From positions 1 through 64,000 of the forward strand of contig JBCCFW010000008.1 in assembly GCA_039029535.1 (NCBI GenBank): a stretch of DNA of 64,000 bases, in the 5' to 3' direction. Source of the DNA: JBCCFW01 sp039029535 (GTDB lineage: Bacteria > Acidobacteriota > JBCCFW01). The position numbers and the translations under genes are program-made. Below the pieces are notes generated by a model. The model did not search any database, was not told the DNA's origin, and saw only the letters and a list, made by a program, of their open reading frames with translations. Shown piece after piece: positions 17,736 to 27,177 of this stretch (position 1 is its first letter; every line of letters starts with the position of its first letter).

Positions 17736-19463
17736 CTAGTCGTGTCGCTTGAACTCGCCGGCCTTGAGCTTGGTGCCGTAGTCGTTCAGGCACTTCACCG
17801 CGAGGTAGCCGAGCCCGATGACGATGGGCAGGTTCGACCAGAGCATCGCGCCGGTCCCCAGGTCCATGAAGATGATCATGTCCGAGGTGTCCTGGATGCC
17901 GATGGTCGCGAAGATCGTCCCGATGAGGAAGACGATCTTGTAGGGCAAGACGCTCTTCTGGCCGAGCATGTAGACCATTCCCTGCTCGCCGTAGTAGCTC
18001 CAGGAGATCATCGTCGAGATGGCGAAGAGCCAGGCGGCGATGGTCACCAGCCACTTGCCCAAGCCCGGGAACTGGCGGTCGAAGGCGTGAGCCGTCAGGT
18101 TGGCGCCGTCATAGGTGCGGTGGACGCCGGTGTCGAGGCTGATGCCGGTGGGGGTGCCCACCCAGCCGTCGAGATCGACCGCGTCCCAGGTGACCATGAG
18201 CGGTCGCGCTGCCTCCGAGCTGGTGCCCTCGCCCTCGACCACGTGACCCACGACCTGGACCTTGTTGGTCTCCGTGTCGGGGCTGGTCGCACCGGCGACG
18301 GTGCCGATGAGGAAGAGGTCGGTGCCGGCCGTCCAGGCGTCGTGCCGCGACTCGGGCAGGGCCGAGACGTTGCTGGGGCCGGTGACCGTCCACTCGGTGC
18401 CCGTGCCCTGGGCGATGCGGATCGGGCCGCCGAGCGGGCCGATGGCGTCGCGGTTCCAGGTACCGGTGCTGAGGATGACCAGGGCGGTGATCGTGCAGAT
18501 GCAGATCGTGTCGATGAAGGGGCCGATGCCGCCGACGATGCCCTCGCGAGCCGGCTCGTCGGTCTTGGCCGCCGCGTGGGCGATGGGGGCGGAGCCCTGA
18601 CCGGCCTCGTTGGAGAACAGCGCCCGCTTCATGCCGGAGATGAAGGCCCAGCCCATCCCGCCGCCGATGAAGGCGCCGGCCGCCTCGGTGGGGTTGAAGG
18701 CGCTCTTGACGATGAGGGCGAGGAGGCCGGGGATCTCGGTGATGTTCACCGCCAGCACGACCAGGGCGGCGACGACGTAGAGGAGGCACATCCCGGGGAC
18801 GAGCTTGGCGGCGACCTGCCCGATGCGCTTGATGCCGCCGATGATGACCAGCCCGACGATGACCGCCATGACGATGCCGGTGACGACCATCGGGATGCCG
18901 TGGAAGCCCTCGGTGAGGGTCGCCACGCTGTAGGCCTGGTAGAGGTTGCCGCCGGTGAAGGTCGAGATGATCAGCGTGATGCAGAAGAAGACGCCGATGA
19001 TCCGGGCCAGGGTGCTCCAGATGCCGCCCTTGCTCCCGAGGACCTCCTCGACCACCCACATTGCGCCACCGCTGGGGTTGTCCGGGTCCTTCATGTTCCG
19101 GAACTGCATCGCCAGCGTGATCTCGATGGTCTTGAGGGCCATTCCGAGGAAGCCGACCAGCCACATCCAGAAGAGGGCGCCGGGGCCGCCGATGCCGATG
19201 GCGAGGGCGACGCCGCCGATGTTGCCGAGCCCGACCGTGGCGGAGAGCGCGGCCGCGAGCGCCTGGAAGTGATTGATGGCGCCGGGGTCGTCCGGGTCGT
19301 CGTACTTGCCCTGGACCACCGCGAAGCCGTGGGTCATGGCGGTGTGCTGGGTGAACTTGGTCCAGACGGTGAACAGGACCCCGGCGAAGAGCAGGACCCA
19401 GGGCGTCCAGGGCCCCCACAGGAATCCGCCGATGCTTTCCAGAACGTTCATGACTTGGTCCAC
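17736..19463 (-). CDS. sodium:alanine symporter (AGCS family) with extra-membrane insert
   Basis: An inner-membrane amino-acid:cation symporter of the alanine or glycine:cation family. Signatures are AALSATVGLGNIGGVALAI and FSNEAGQGSAPIAHAAA; about ten to eleven membrane segments are visible. At 575 residues it is roughly 100 longer than typical members. The extra residues (about 337-457, DNA 18093-18455) sit between a membrane segment ending ITALVILSTG and the conserved GANLTAHAF region, and read as a soluble beta-rich domain. GTG at 19463 is preferred because GGAG lies seven bases upstream; ATG at 19451 is an alternative. The substrate could be alanine, glycine or another small amino acid. 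Confidence 0.88.
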   Translation of the reverse strand: MDQVMNVLESIGGFLWGPWTPWVLLFAGVLFTVWTKFTQHTAMTHGFAVVQGKYDDPDDPGAINHFQALAAALSATVGLGNIGGVALAIGIGGPGALFWMWLVGFLGMALKTIEITLAMQFRNMKDPDNPSGGAMWVVEEVLGSKGGIWSTLARIIGVFFCITLIISTFTGGNLYQAYSVATLTEGFHGIPMVVTGIVMAVIVGLVIIGGIKRIGQVAAKLVPGMCLLYVVAALVVLAVNITEIPGLLALIVKSAFNPTEAAGAFIGGGMGWAFISGMKRALFSNEAGQGSAPIAHAAAKTDEPAREGIVGGIGPFIDTICICTITALVILSTGTWNRDAIGPLGGPIRIAQGTGTEWTVTGPSNVSALPESRHDAWTAGTDLFLIGTVAGATSPDTETNKVQVVGHVVEGEGTSSEAARPLMVTWDAVDLDGWVGTPTGISLDTGVHRTYDGANLTAHAFDRQFPGLGKWLVTIAAWLFAISTMISWSYYGEQGMVYMLGQKSVLPYKIVFLIGTIFATIGIQDTSDMIIFMDLGTGAMLWSNLPIVIGLGYLAVKCLNDYGTKLKAGEFKRHD

Positions 19464-19607
19464 GGGCGATCTCCGAGCGGGCCCGGCCCGAATGGCGCTC
19501 AAGTGAGCCGGGGAAGGAGGCGAAAAGGGACTGTTGGAAGCCCATCGTCGCCGGCCGTCGTGGACCGTGTCAATTCGAGAACAGCGGGGACGGAAGTCGT
19601 CGAGATC

Positions 19608-19635
19608 TTGATCTTTCCGCGAGAGCGGTGATAAT
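19608..19635 (+). promoter_or_regulatory. promoter candidate for the M23 peptidase gene
   Basis: TTGATC (19608-19613), a 16-base spacer and GATAAT (19630-19635, five of six). Its position makes an upstream GTG at 19628 an unlikely start and supports the ATG at 19706. Confidence 0.45.
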
Positions 19636-19705
19636 TCACGACCCTCAGGAAGCCACTAGAACGACACCGCCTCCGGGCGGCAGGCACCAGGTCTCCGTCT
19701 TCAGA

Positions 19706-20584
19706 ATGCGACGCATCTACACGCTCATGCTCGTTCCCCACGAGGGGGGCGCACCCAAGCGATTCAGCGTTTCCGGGCACTTCTTGGGCTCGCTCGCGCT
19801 GCTGTTCGTGTTCTGTTTCGTTTCGTCGGCCTTCCTCGGCCACGTCTTCCTGTCGAGTCTCAACAAGATCGCCCCGCTCCAGAAGATTCAGACGGAGAAC
19901 GTCCGTCAGACTCGGGAGCACTCGCGGCTGGTCTCGAGCCTCCAGGCGACCGTGGCCAAGGTCGACGAGCTGACGGCTCGCCTCGAGGAGTACGCCGACC
20001 TCCATCAGTGGCCGGTCGACGAGAGCCAGGGCGGCTCGCTGGAGAACCTCTACGGCGGTGCCCCGCCGGCGCTTCAAGACGACTGGCAGGGCATGGCCGA
20101 GGCGGCCCAGGCGAAGGCCAGTCTCTGGTCGAACCTCTACGCCCAGCAGATCTGCACCTCGACGAGCTTCCTCGAGTCGCTGCCGACCATCTGGCCGGTG
20201 CATGGCCGCGTGACCTCGGGCTACCAGTGGCGCAAGGATCCCTTCACCGGGAAGCCGCAGTTCCACCGAGGCATCGACATCGCCGCCGAGCGTGGCACCC
20301 CCGTGCTCGCGCCGGCCGACGGCGTCATCACCTTCGCTGGTCGCAAGGGCGGCTACGGCAACTGCGTGAAGATCGACCATGGCAACGGTCGGGAGACCCT
20401 CTACGGCCACCTGCACAAGATGCACGTCGAGGTCGGTCAGGTCGTGCACCGCGCGGACCTCATCGGTGAGGTCGGATCCACCGGACGCGCGAGCGGCCCG
20501 CATCTCCACTACGAGATCCTCGAGGCCGGTGAGCGGGTGAACCCGCTCAAGGACTACCTCAAGCGTCAGCGCAACGGCGGTTGA
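19706..20584 (+). CDS. membrane-anchored M23 family metallopeptidase
   Basis: A 292-residue peptidoglycan endopeptidase-like protein. An N-terminal membrane anchor (LGSLALLFVFCFVSSAFLG, about 27-45) is followed by a coiled coil (about 55-100) and a C-terminal LytM/M23 domain. Zinc-site residues are seen in HRGIDIA (His, Asp) and HLHYEI (second His of HxH), with YGHL in between, so the domain looks catalytically complete. ATG at 19706 starts MRRIYTLMLVPHEGG, a common opening in this group. It probably trims the cell wall or activates other hydrolases from the periplasmic side. The downstream aroDE gene overlaps by four bases. Confidence 0.88.
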   Translation: MRRIYTLMLVPHEGGAPKRFSVSGHFLGSLALLFVFCFVSSAFLGHVFLSSLNKIAPLQKIQTENVRQTREHSRLVSSLQATVAKVDELTARLEEYADLHQWPVDESQGGSLENLYGGAPPALQDDWQGMAEAAQAKASLWSNLYAQQICTSTSFLESLPTIWPVHGRVTSGYQWRKDPFTGKPQFHRGIDIAAERGTPVLAPADGVITFAGRKGGYGNCVKIDHGNGRETLYGHLHKMHVEVGQVVHRADLIGEVGSTGRASGPHLHYEILEAGERVNPLKDYLKRQRNGG

Positions 20585-22203
20585 GCGCGTCCGGGTCGTC
20601 TGAGCCCGCCGCGTTCGCTCTTCGAGATCCCGACGCCCGCCGTCCGCTCCGGGTCCTGACCTGCCACGCATCCGAGCCCGCTCTCCTCGCGGACCGCGCG
20701 CGTCGCGCCGCCGCGGACCATCACCGACGTTCGGGTCGACACGCCTGTCTCGAGCTCCGACTCGACCTCCTGCGCCGGCCTCCCGCTGCTGCCTGGCTCG
20801 AGCGTCTCGGAGCTCAGCTTCCAGGGCCGTGGATGGCGACCTGTCGTCCGGGAGGCACGGGGGCCCCTGCCCTGGAGGCCGACCGCCTGGCGCTCCTGCG
20901 AAGCGTGCTGCGTGCTGGTGCGACGGTGGTCGACCTGGAGCATCGACGCGAAGCCACGGGCTCGGTCGCCGACGAGCTCGGCGACGACCGGGTGCTGCTG
21001 TCCTGGCACGGTGAGCCCGACGAGGCACCGCCACCGTTGATGGAAGCGCGCGCCCTGGTCACCGAGATGGCCGCGCGCGCCCCCGCGGCCCTGAAGCTCG
21101 CGTTGCCCGCTCCCGATGCGAGCGAGGCCTTGGAGCTGCTGCTCGCCCTGAGAGAGGTCGTCCCGTCCGCCTTGCCCTGGGCGGGACTGCCCCTGGGGCG
21201 CACCGGACGGGGCTTGCGGCTCCTGGCGGGCTGGCGGCGGCCAGGAGACTCGCGACCGCTCTCGGACCTGCTGTACGCCCACGGCGGGCATCCCCTGGCC
21301 GACGGTGCGCGCCTCGGTCAGCCTGGCCAGGAGCAGCTTGCTTCGCTCGGTCTCGAGGAGCGCGACGAGCCGTCGCGCCGCTTCGGGGTGGTCGGCTGGC
21401 CGTTGACCCACACCTGGTCGCCGATCCTCCACGCGGATCTCTGGCGACGTCGCGGCGTGGACGCCGTGCTGGTGCCCTTGCCCGTGCGTGCGAGCCGGGA
21501 CGCTCGCGAGCTCGTCGACCGGCTCGACCTGAGCGGGGTCGCCGTGACCATGCCGCACAAGAGCCACCCGACCTGGACCGAGCTGCCGGCCTCCACGGGG
21601 GCCCGTGTCGGCGGGGTCGTGAACACGCTGGTGCGAGGAACCGAGGGGCTGCGCGTGGCGTCCTTCGACGGACCGGCGGTGCGACGTGCTCTCGCCTCGC
21701 GGATGAGCTTGAGCGGGGCGCGTGTCGTGGTGCTCGGCGCCGGTGGCGTGGCGCGTGCGATCGTTCCGGAGCTGGTGGCCGCCGGTGCCCGTGCTTGCGT
21801 GCAGGCGCGCGATCCACGCTCGGCGGAGGAGCTGGCCCGAGAGCATGGTGTCGAGGCGGCCCCACTCGACGGCGGCGTGTTGCCGACCGACGTCCTCGTC
21901 AACGCCACGCCGCTGGGGAGTCGTGGGCACGAGGTGTTGGTGCCCGATCATCGGACCGACTGGCCCGTGCGTCAGGCGGTGGTCGAGCTCGTCAGCACGC
22001 CGCCTCGCACGGGTCTCGTCGCCTGGGCGGAGGCCCGGGGACTCCACGTCGTCGACGGCCTGGAGGTCCTGGCGCGGCAGGCGGCGGATCAGCAGAGGCT
22101 GTGGGCGAGCACCGAGCCCTCCGGCGTGCGAGCACCCTTGACGGACGACGAGGTCATCACGCGCCTGCGGGCCCTGGTGAGCGAGGCCGATGTCTTCGAC
22201 TGA
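20581..22203 (+). CDS. aroDE: bifunctional type I 3-dehydroquinate dehydratase / shikimate dehydrogenase
   Basis: Two consecutive shikimate-pathway enzymes in one chain of 540 residues. The N-terminal part is a divergent type I dehydroquinase: E58 and R60 in LELRLDLL, the ATCRPGG strand, H143 in LSWHG and the Schiff-base lysine K172 in LKLALPA. The C-terminal part (from about 265) is AroE: GVVGWPLTHTWSPILH, the catalytic Lys in VTMPHKS, the Asp in SFDGPAV, the NADP motif LGAGGVARAI and VNATPLGS. TTG at 20581 overlaps the upstream stop (TTGA). The dehydratase half is short and weakly conserved, so its activity is less certain than that of the dehydrogenase half. Confidence 0.87.
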   Translation: MSASGSSEPAAFALRDPDARRPLRVLTCHASEPALLADRARRAAADHHRRSGRHACLELRLDLLRRPPAAAWLERLGAQLPGPWMATCRPGGTGAPALEADRLALLRSVLRAGATVVDLEHRREATGSVADELGDDRVLLSWHGEPDEAPPPLMEARALVTEMAARAPAALKLALPAPDASEALELLLALREVVPSALPWAGLPLGRTGRGLRLLAGWRRPGDSRPLSDLLYAHGGHPLADGARLGQPGQEQLASLGLEERDEPSRRFGVVGWPLTHTWSPILHADLWRRRGVDAVLVPLPVRASRDARELVDRLDLSGVAVTMPHKSHPTWTELPASTGARVGGVVNTLVRGTEGLRVASFDGPAVRRALASRMSLSGARVVVLGAGGVARAIVPELVAAGARACVQARDPRSAEELAREHGVEAAPLDGGVLPTDVLVNATPLGSRGHEVLVPDHRTDWPVRQAVVELVSTPPRTGLVAWAEARGLHVVDGLEVLARQAADQQRLWASTEPSGVRAPLTDDEVITRLRALVSEADVFD

Positions 22204-24628
22204 GCACCTCGTCCGGGTGGCGCTCCCTCGAAGCGGGGATCAGCTCTACACCTACCGCGTGCCCGACGAGCTGGCCCCGCCCGAGCCCGGGAGCCGCGTG
22301 CTCGTGCCCTTCGGTCGCAACCGTCGCGTCGGCTGGGTCGTGGAGAAGGGGAGCCATGACGACCTCCGCGACGTGCAGGTTCGCGACCTGACGCTCGTGC
22401 TCGATGCGTCGTCCGGCCTGTCGGGCCCCTTGCTCGAGCTGGCGCGCTTCGTGTCCGACTACTACCTCTGCCCCCTGGGCGACGTGCTCAAGAGCATGCA
22501 GCCCGGCGGTCCACGCGAGACGGTCCACGTGCTGCTGGAGGACGAGGGACGCGAGGTCGACCCCGCCGGCTTGCCGAAGGGCCAGGCTGCCGTGCTCGAG
22601 GTGCTGCACGCCGCACCGAGACAAAGCTTGGAGGGACTGCGGCGACGACTCGGACGTCGCGACCTCATGAGCTCGCTGCGAGCCTTGCAGGTCAGCGGCT
22701 GGCTGCGGCTCGACGAGTCCTTGCAGGAGTCGACTCGTGCCAAGACCCGGCTCGCGTTCGTGGCCACCGACGGCGACGCGGAGCCGGGTGGGCGGTCACC
22801 CTTGCGGGCGAGCCTGCTCGGCCTCCTGCGCGAGGAGCCGCGTCGGCCGTGGACGGTCGCCGAGCTCGCGACCCACGCCCGCAAGAGCGAGGGCTCGGTG
22901 CGTCCGGCCGTGCAGGCCCTGGAAAAGCTCGGCCTGTGCGAGCGGACCGAGCGCGAGGAGCGTCGTCGGCCGGGCATCCTCGCGCCGGGCGAGGACCAGG
23001 CGGGACCGAAGCTCGAGCTGTCCTCGGAGCAAGCCGACGCCGTGGCGCAGGCCGAGGCGCTCATCGCCGCCGACGACTTCGGCGTGCTGCTCATCGAGGG
23101 GGTGACCGGAGCCGGCAAGACCGAGGTCTACCTGCGGGCCATCGAGACGACCCTGCGGGCCGGGCGTCGAGCGCTCTACCTCGTCCCGGAGATCGCCATC
23201 ACGCCGCTCCTGCTCCGACGCCTCCGCGCGCGCTTCGGGGAGCGCACGGCCATCCTCCACTCGGGGCTGTCGCCGGGGGAGCGTCGCGACGAGCGGGAGC
23301 GCTTGCTGCAGGGGGAGGTCGACCTGGTCGTCGGCGCGCGCTCGGCCGTGTTCGCGCCGGTGCCCGAGCTCGGCCTCATCGTCGTCGACGAGGAACACGA
23401 GTCGTCCTACAAGCAGGACTCCCAACCGCGCTACCACGGACGCGACATCGCCATCATGCGAGGACGCTTCGAGTCGGCGCCGGTGCTGCTCGGCTCGGCG
23501 ACGCCCTCGCTGGAGTCGTACCGGCACGCGCTGGAGGGACGCTACGGGCTCGCGCGGATGACGTCGCGGCCGGCGGGGAGCCAGACGGCGACGGTGGAGA
23601 TCGTCGACCTGCGGGCGGAGCTCAGAGAGGACCCGCTCAAGGGGCCGATCTCGAAGCGCCTGCGCGAGGCCATGGACGAGACCCTGGCGGCGGGTCGTCA
23701 GGTCATGATCTTGCTCAACCGAAGAGGGTGGGCCGACTTCTGTATCTGTCGAGAGTGCGGCGAGGTCGAGCAGTGCGAGCACTGTGCGGTGAGCCTCACG
23801 GTCCACCTGCGCTCGGGGATGCTGCGCTGTCACTACTGCGACGCACACCGATCCATCCCGGAGAAGTGCCGGAGCTGTGCCGGCGAGTTCATCCAGCACG
23901 TGGGGGAGGGCACCGAGCAGCTCGAGGCTGCGCTGAAGGCGCAACTCCCCGACGTGGTCATCGCGCGGCTCGACCGCGACGTCGCGCGGCGGCGTGGGGC
24001 GGCCGAGAAGGTGCTGGCGGAGTTCGAGGCGGGGCGGAGCCAGGTCCTGCTCGGCACGCAGATGATCGCCAAGGGGCACGACTTCGCCGGGGTCACGCTC
24101 GTGGGCGTGCTGCAAGCCGACCGCAGCCTGTGGCTTCCGGACTTCCGCGCGGCCGAGCGGACCTTCCAGCTCCTCACCCAGGTGGCGGGGCGGGCCGGTC
24201 GTCGTCAGGAGCCGGGTCGGGTCGTGGTCCAGAGCCTCACGCCGGACCACCCGGCGCTGAAGCTGGCGGCCGCCCAGGACTACGGGCCGTTCTACGAGGC
24301 CGAGGCGCTGGGACGAGAGCGGCTCGGCTACCCGCCCTTCGCGCATCTCGTGGCCCTGCTGGTGTCGTCGGAGATCCCGGAGAAGGCGTCGGACCACGCC
24401 CGCGAGCTGGCGAGTCGCCTGCGGCATCGGGTGCTCGAGCACGCGCGCGTGCTGGGGCCGGCACCGGCGCCGCTTCCGAAGCTCCGCGACCGGCATCGCT
24501 TCCAGGTGCTGGTCAAGACGAGCCGACGGCTCGCGTTGCAGGCGCACCTGCGCGAGGTGATGGGGGAGCTGCGGCTGCCCACCGGCGTGCAGGTCGACGT
24601 CGACGTGGATCCGCAGTCACTGCTGTGA
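22190..24628 (+). CDS. priA: primosomal protein N' (replication restart helicase)
   Basis: A superfamily 2 DNA helicase of 812 residues that reloads the replisome at stalled forks. An N-terminal 3'-binding domain (YTYRVPDELA, GSRVLVPFG) and a winged-helix part are followed by the helicase core: Walker A GVTGAGKTEVYL (about 303), DEEH in VVDEEHESSYKQD, GSATPSLES and the C-terminal QMIAKGHDF and QVAGRAGR. The zinc-binding cysteines are present as CRECGEVEQCEHC and CHYC...CRSC. ATG at 22190 overlaps the aroDE end by 14 bases. Confidence 0.95.
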   Translation: MSSTEHLVRVALPRSGDQLYTYRVPDELAPPEPGSRVLVPFGRNRRVGWVVEKGSHDDLRDVQVRDLTLVLDASSGLSGPLLELARFVSDYYLCPLGDVLKSMQPGGPRETVHVLLEDEGREVDPAGLPKGQAAVLEVLHAAPRQSLEGLRRRLGRRDLMSSLRALQVSGWLRLDESLQESTRAKTRLAFVATDGDAEPGGRSPLRASLLGLLREEPRRPWTVAELATHARKSEGSVRPAVQALEKLGLCERTEREERRRPGILAPGEDQAGPKLELSSEQADAVAQAEALIAADDFGVLLIEGVTGAGKTEVYLRAIETTLRAGRRALYLVPEIAITPLLLRRLRARFGERTAILHSGLSPGERRDERERLLQGEVDLVVGARSAVFAPVPELGLIVVDEEHESSYKQDSQPRYHGRDIAIMRGRFESAPVLLGSATPSLESYRHALEGRYGLARMTSRPAGSQTATVEIVDLRAELREDPLKGPISKRLREAMDETLAAGRQVMILLNRRGWADFCICRECGEVEQCEHCAVSLTVHLRSGMLRCHYCDAHRSIPEKCRSCAGEFIQHVGEGTEQLEAALKAQLPDVVIARLDRDVARRRGAAEKVLAEFEAGRSQVLLGTQMIAKGHDFAGVTLVGVLQADRSLWLPDFRAAERTFQLLTQVAGRAGRRQEPGRVVVQSLTPDHPALKLAAAQDYGPFYEAEALGRERLGYPPFAHLVALLVSSEIPEKASDHARELASRLRHRVLEHARVLGPAPAPLPKLRDRHRFQVLVKTSRRLALQAHLREVMGELRLPTGVQVDVDVDPQSLL

Positions 24629-24680
24629 CTTCCGTGCAGCACGTGATCGCGCCGTGGGCTGTTCTTGAGAAGATGACGCC

Positions 24681-25952
24681 ATGAGCACCGACGAACGACA
24701 GCGCAAGACGTGGCGCCCCCCCGAGGGCTTCATGCCCGTCGAGTCCCGCGTCGAGGGCGTCACCGTGCACGCGCCGGTACCTCCCGAGAAGGAGGGCTCC
24801 GAGCTCGTCAGCGTCGGGCGCTGCGATCGCTGTGGCGGCGAGGCGCGCTTCGATGCGAGCACCGGGCGACTTCGCTGCGGACATTGCGACAGCCAGCGCG
24901 ACGTCGCGGCCGTGGAGGTCGGTCGCGACGCTCGCGAGCAGGAGTTCCGCGTCGCGACGCTCGAACGCGCTGCGCGCGGGTGGGGCGCCGAACGGACGCA
25001 AGTCCACTGCGAGAGCTGCGGGGCCGACATCGTCGTCGCAGCGCGGGCCCTCCACGTCGCCTGTGCGTTCTGCGGGTCGGAGCGGGTCGTCACTCGGTCC
25101 GCGCCCCAGGACGCCCTGCGTCCCCGCTACGTGCTGCCCTTTCAGATCGACACCGAGCACGCGCGGGCCATCCTCGAGGAGTGGCTGGGGAGCGGCTGGC
25201 TCCAGCCCGAGGGGCTCTGCAAGTTGGCCGGGTCGACGTCCGTCCAGGGCGTTTACCTTCCGGCCTGGACCTTCGACTCGCTCGTCGTGGCTCGCTGGCG
25301 GGTCGAGGTCGGCAGGACGGTGAGCACCGGCGACACGACCACGACGGTCTGGACCGTGCATCGCGGGAACCACGCGGTGGTCATGGACGACGAGGTCTCG
25401 ATCGCGGTCGGCGATCTCTCGCGACTCCTGCTGTCGCGGATCGCGCCCTTCAACCTCGACGGACTGGTCGAGTACGACCCCGAGATCCTCGCCGGCTGGC
25501 AGGCACGCGTCGCCGACGTGAGAATCGAGGAGGCCTGGCAGGAACAACGGCTCGCGTGGAGGGACAAGCCTCGCGAGGAGGCCTGGAAGGCCATCAAGGA
25601 AAACCACTCTCAGCTGCGTCGCTTCATGGCCGTCGTCGACTTCACCGAGGAGAGCTGGCGGCACGTGTTGGTCCCCGTCCACGTGGCAGCCTTCAAGCAT
25701 CGTGGGAAGACGCACCACGTGCTCATCAACGGACGCACCGCCGCCATCGCCGGTCAGCGACCGGTCGACTGGTGGAAGGTCGCCCGCTGGGTCGCTGCCG
25801 GCCTCGCCCCGGCAGCCGTGCTCGGTGCTCTTGCGACCTGGCTGCCGGATCCTCCGCAAGGCCTGATCGAGTCGGCGCGCTTCGCCGTCATCGTCGGCGT
25901 GGGCTTCGCTGCGTGGCTCCTGCATCGGGCTGCTTCGGAAGACGACGCATGA
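24681..25952 (+). CDS. zinc-ribbon membrane protein, copy A1
   Basis: A 423-residue protein without a recognised function. Two zinc ribbons lie near the N-terminus (CDRC...CGHC at about 49-70 and CESC...CAFC at about 112-133). A soluble region with LPAWTFDSLVVARWRVEVG follows, and two hydrophobic helices end the chain (about 365-390 and 397-415). The layout suggests a cytoplasmic metal-binding body tethered by a C-terminal membrane anchor. It overlaps copy B1 by ATGA. It is closely related to A2 at 27178, with the same length and nearly the same zinc-ribbon sequence. Confidence 0.75.
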   Translation: MSTDERQRKTWRPPEGFMPVESRVEGVTVHAPVPPEKEGSELVSVGRCDRCGGEARFDASTGRLRCGHCDSQRDVAAVEVGRDAREQEFRVATLERAARGWGAERTQVHCESCGADIVVAARALHVACAFCGSERVVTRSAPQDALRPRYVLPFQIDTEHARAILEEWLGSGWLQPEGLCKLAGSTSVQGVYLPAWTFDSLVVARWRVEVGRTVSTGDTTTTVWTVHRGNHAVVMDDEVSIAVGDLSRLLLSRIAPFNLDGLVEYDPEILAGWQARVADVRIEEAWQEQRLAWRDKPREEAWKAIKENHSQLRRFMAVVDFTEESWRHVLVPVHVAAFKHRGKTHHVLINGRTAAIAGQRPVDWWKVARWVAAGLAPAAVLGALATWLPDPPQGLIESARFAVIVGVGFAAWLLHRAASEDDA

Positions 25953-27052
25953 ACGAGGAGCAGGCGGCCCATCGTGAGGAGGCGCGGCGCAACTGGGGCC
26001 GCGACCTGGACGTCGTGGCCTGCACCCGCTGCCGCACGGCGTTCCACGTCCCGACGGGCGATGAGCTCGTCTGGTGCTGCTGGTGCGCGGCCGAGAGCCT
26101 GGAGCCGGCCGAGGAGCGCCTGTGCGCCGAGGCGCCGGAGCGTCGCGTGCCCTTCGCCATCGATCGCGAGAACGCGAGCCAGCGTCTTCGCGCGGTCTGT
26201 CGAGGCTTCTTCAAGCCCAAGGACCTGCGACCGGCCCGGCTGGCGGAGCGCCTGCAGAAGCTCTGGGTGCCCTCCTGGCTCGTCGACTCTCGGATGAAGG
26301 GGAGCTGGCGGGCCGAGCTGGGCTTCAACTACCAGGTCGTGTCGCACGAAGAGCACTACCGGTCGGGCGACTGGGAGAGCAAGGAAGTCCGCGAGACCCG
26401 CGTCGACTGGGAGCCGCGGCTGGGCACGATGGACCGTGTCTTCGAGAACGCGGCCGTGCCGGCCTGGAGTCAACGTCATCGGCTGGGCGACCTGCTCGAG
26501 ACCCTCGATGGAGAAGGGGGCGAGCCTGCGGACGGCGCCGTCCTCGACGAGGCCCCGGTTCTCGTGCCCGACCTCGCTCCCGACGAGGTCTGGCCGGACG
26601 CGCATCAGTCCCTGCTCGGCGTGCTGTCAGGGGTCCTGACCGAGGCCTGCGGGGCCCAGCACCTGCAGCGTCTCGTCGTGCAAGACGAGCACTCCGAGCA
26701 GTGCTGGACCCTTCAGCTCCACCCGATCTGGACGACCTGGTACTGCGCCGAGGACGGACGGGTCGTGCCCCTGTATCTCGATGGTCGGGCCGGCACCCTG
26801 CACGGCGAGCTGCTCGGCGCGCCGCGTCGAGCGCGACGTTGGGCGCTGGGCTTCGCTGCGGCGGCCGCGGTCACGCTCGGGCTCGGGATGGTCTACGGGG
26901 AGCTCGCCATGGGGCTCGGCCTCATGCTCGGCTGTGCCTCGGCGCTCTGCTTGCTCTCGGGCCTGGAGTCCAAGGGCTCGAGCAACCTGCGGGCGGCCAG
27001 CCGGCTCTTCGCTGTCTCACGCCGGGCCCGACGTCCGCCGCGCGCTCGGTGA
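25949..27052 (+). CDS. zinc-ribbon membrane protein, copy B1
   Basis: A 367-residue protein of unknown function. One zinc ribbon is near the start (CTRC...CCWC, about 26-47). A conserved soluble region follows (GFFKPKDLRPARLAERLQ; LWVPSWLVDSRMKGSWRAEL), and the C-terminus has two adjacent membrane helices (about 295-335). Its start overlaps the A1 stop by four bases, so A and B are made together and probably act together. The A and B proteins share the general pattern of a zinc ribbon, a body containing a P-x-W motif and a C-terminal anchor, and may be distant relatives of each other. It is paralogous to B2 at 28446. Confidence 0.72.
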   Translation: MNEEQAAHREEARRNWGRDLDVVACTRCRTAFHVPTGDELVWCCWCAAESLEPAEERLCAEAPERRVPFAIDRENASQRLRAVCRGFFKPKDLRPARLAERLQKLWVPSWLVDSRMKGSWRAELGFNYQVVSHEEHYRSGDWESKEVRETRVDWEPRLGTMDRVFENAAVPAWSQRHRLGDLLETLDGEGGEPADGAVLDEAPVLVPDLAPDEVWPDAHQSLLGVLSGVLTEACGAQHLQRLVVQDEHSEQCWTLQLHPIWTTWYCAEDGRVVPLYLDGRAGTLHGELLGAPRRARRWALGFAAAAAVTLGLGMVYGELAMGLGLMLGCASALCLLSGLESKGSSNLRAASRLFAVSRRARRPPRAR

Positions 27053-27177
27053 GCGCGGCTCGAGATTCGTCGGTCAGCTTTCGAGCTCACCGTGGTTGTG
27101 CCTCACGAGTCATCGTCTGAACATCGGGGTCACGCAGCAGGGGACTCGTGAAGGGTCCAGGCCGAGAGGGGGGAGAG

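Noticed and set aside
17673..19631. Long plus-strand open frame opposite the sodium:alanine symporter
   Set aside because: Asp/Gly/Val/Ala-rich antisense shadow of a clear membrane transporter; high GC keeps the opposite frame free of stops. No SD and no domain.
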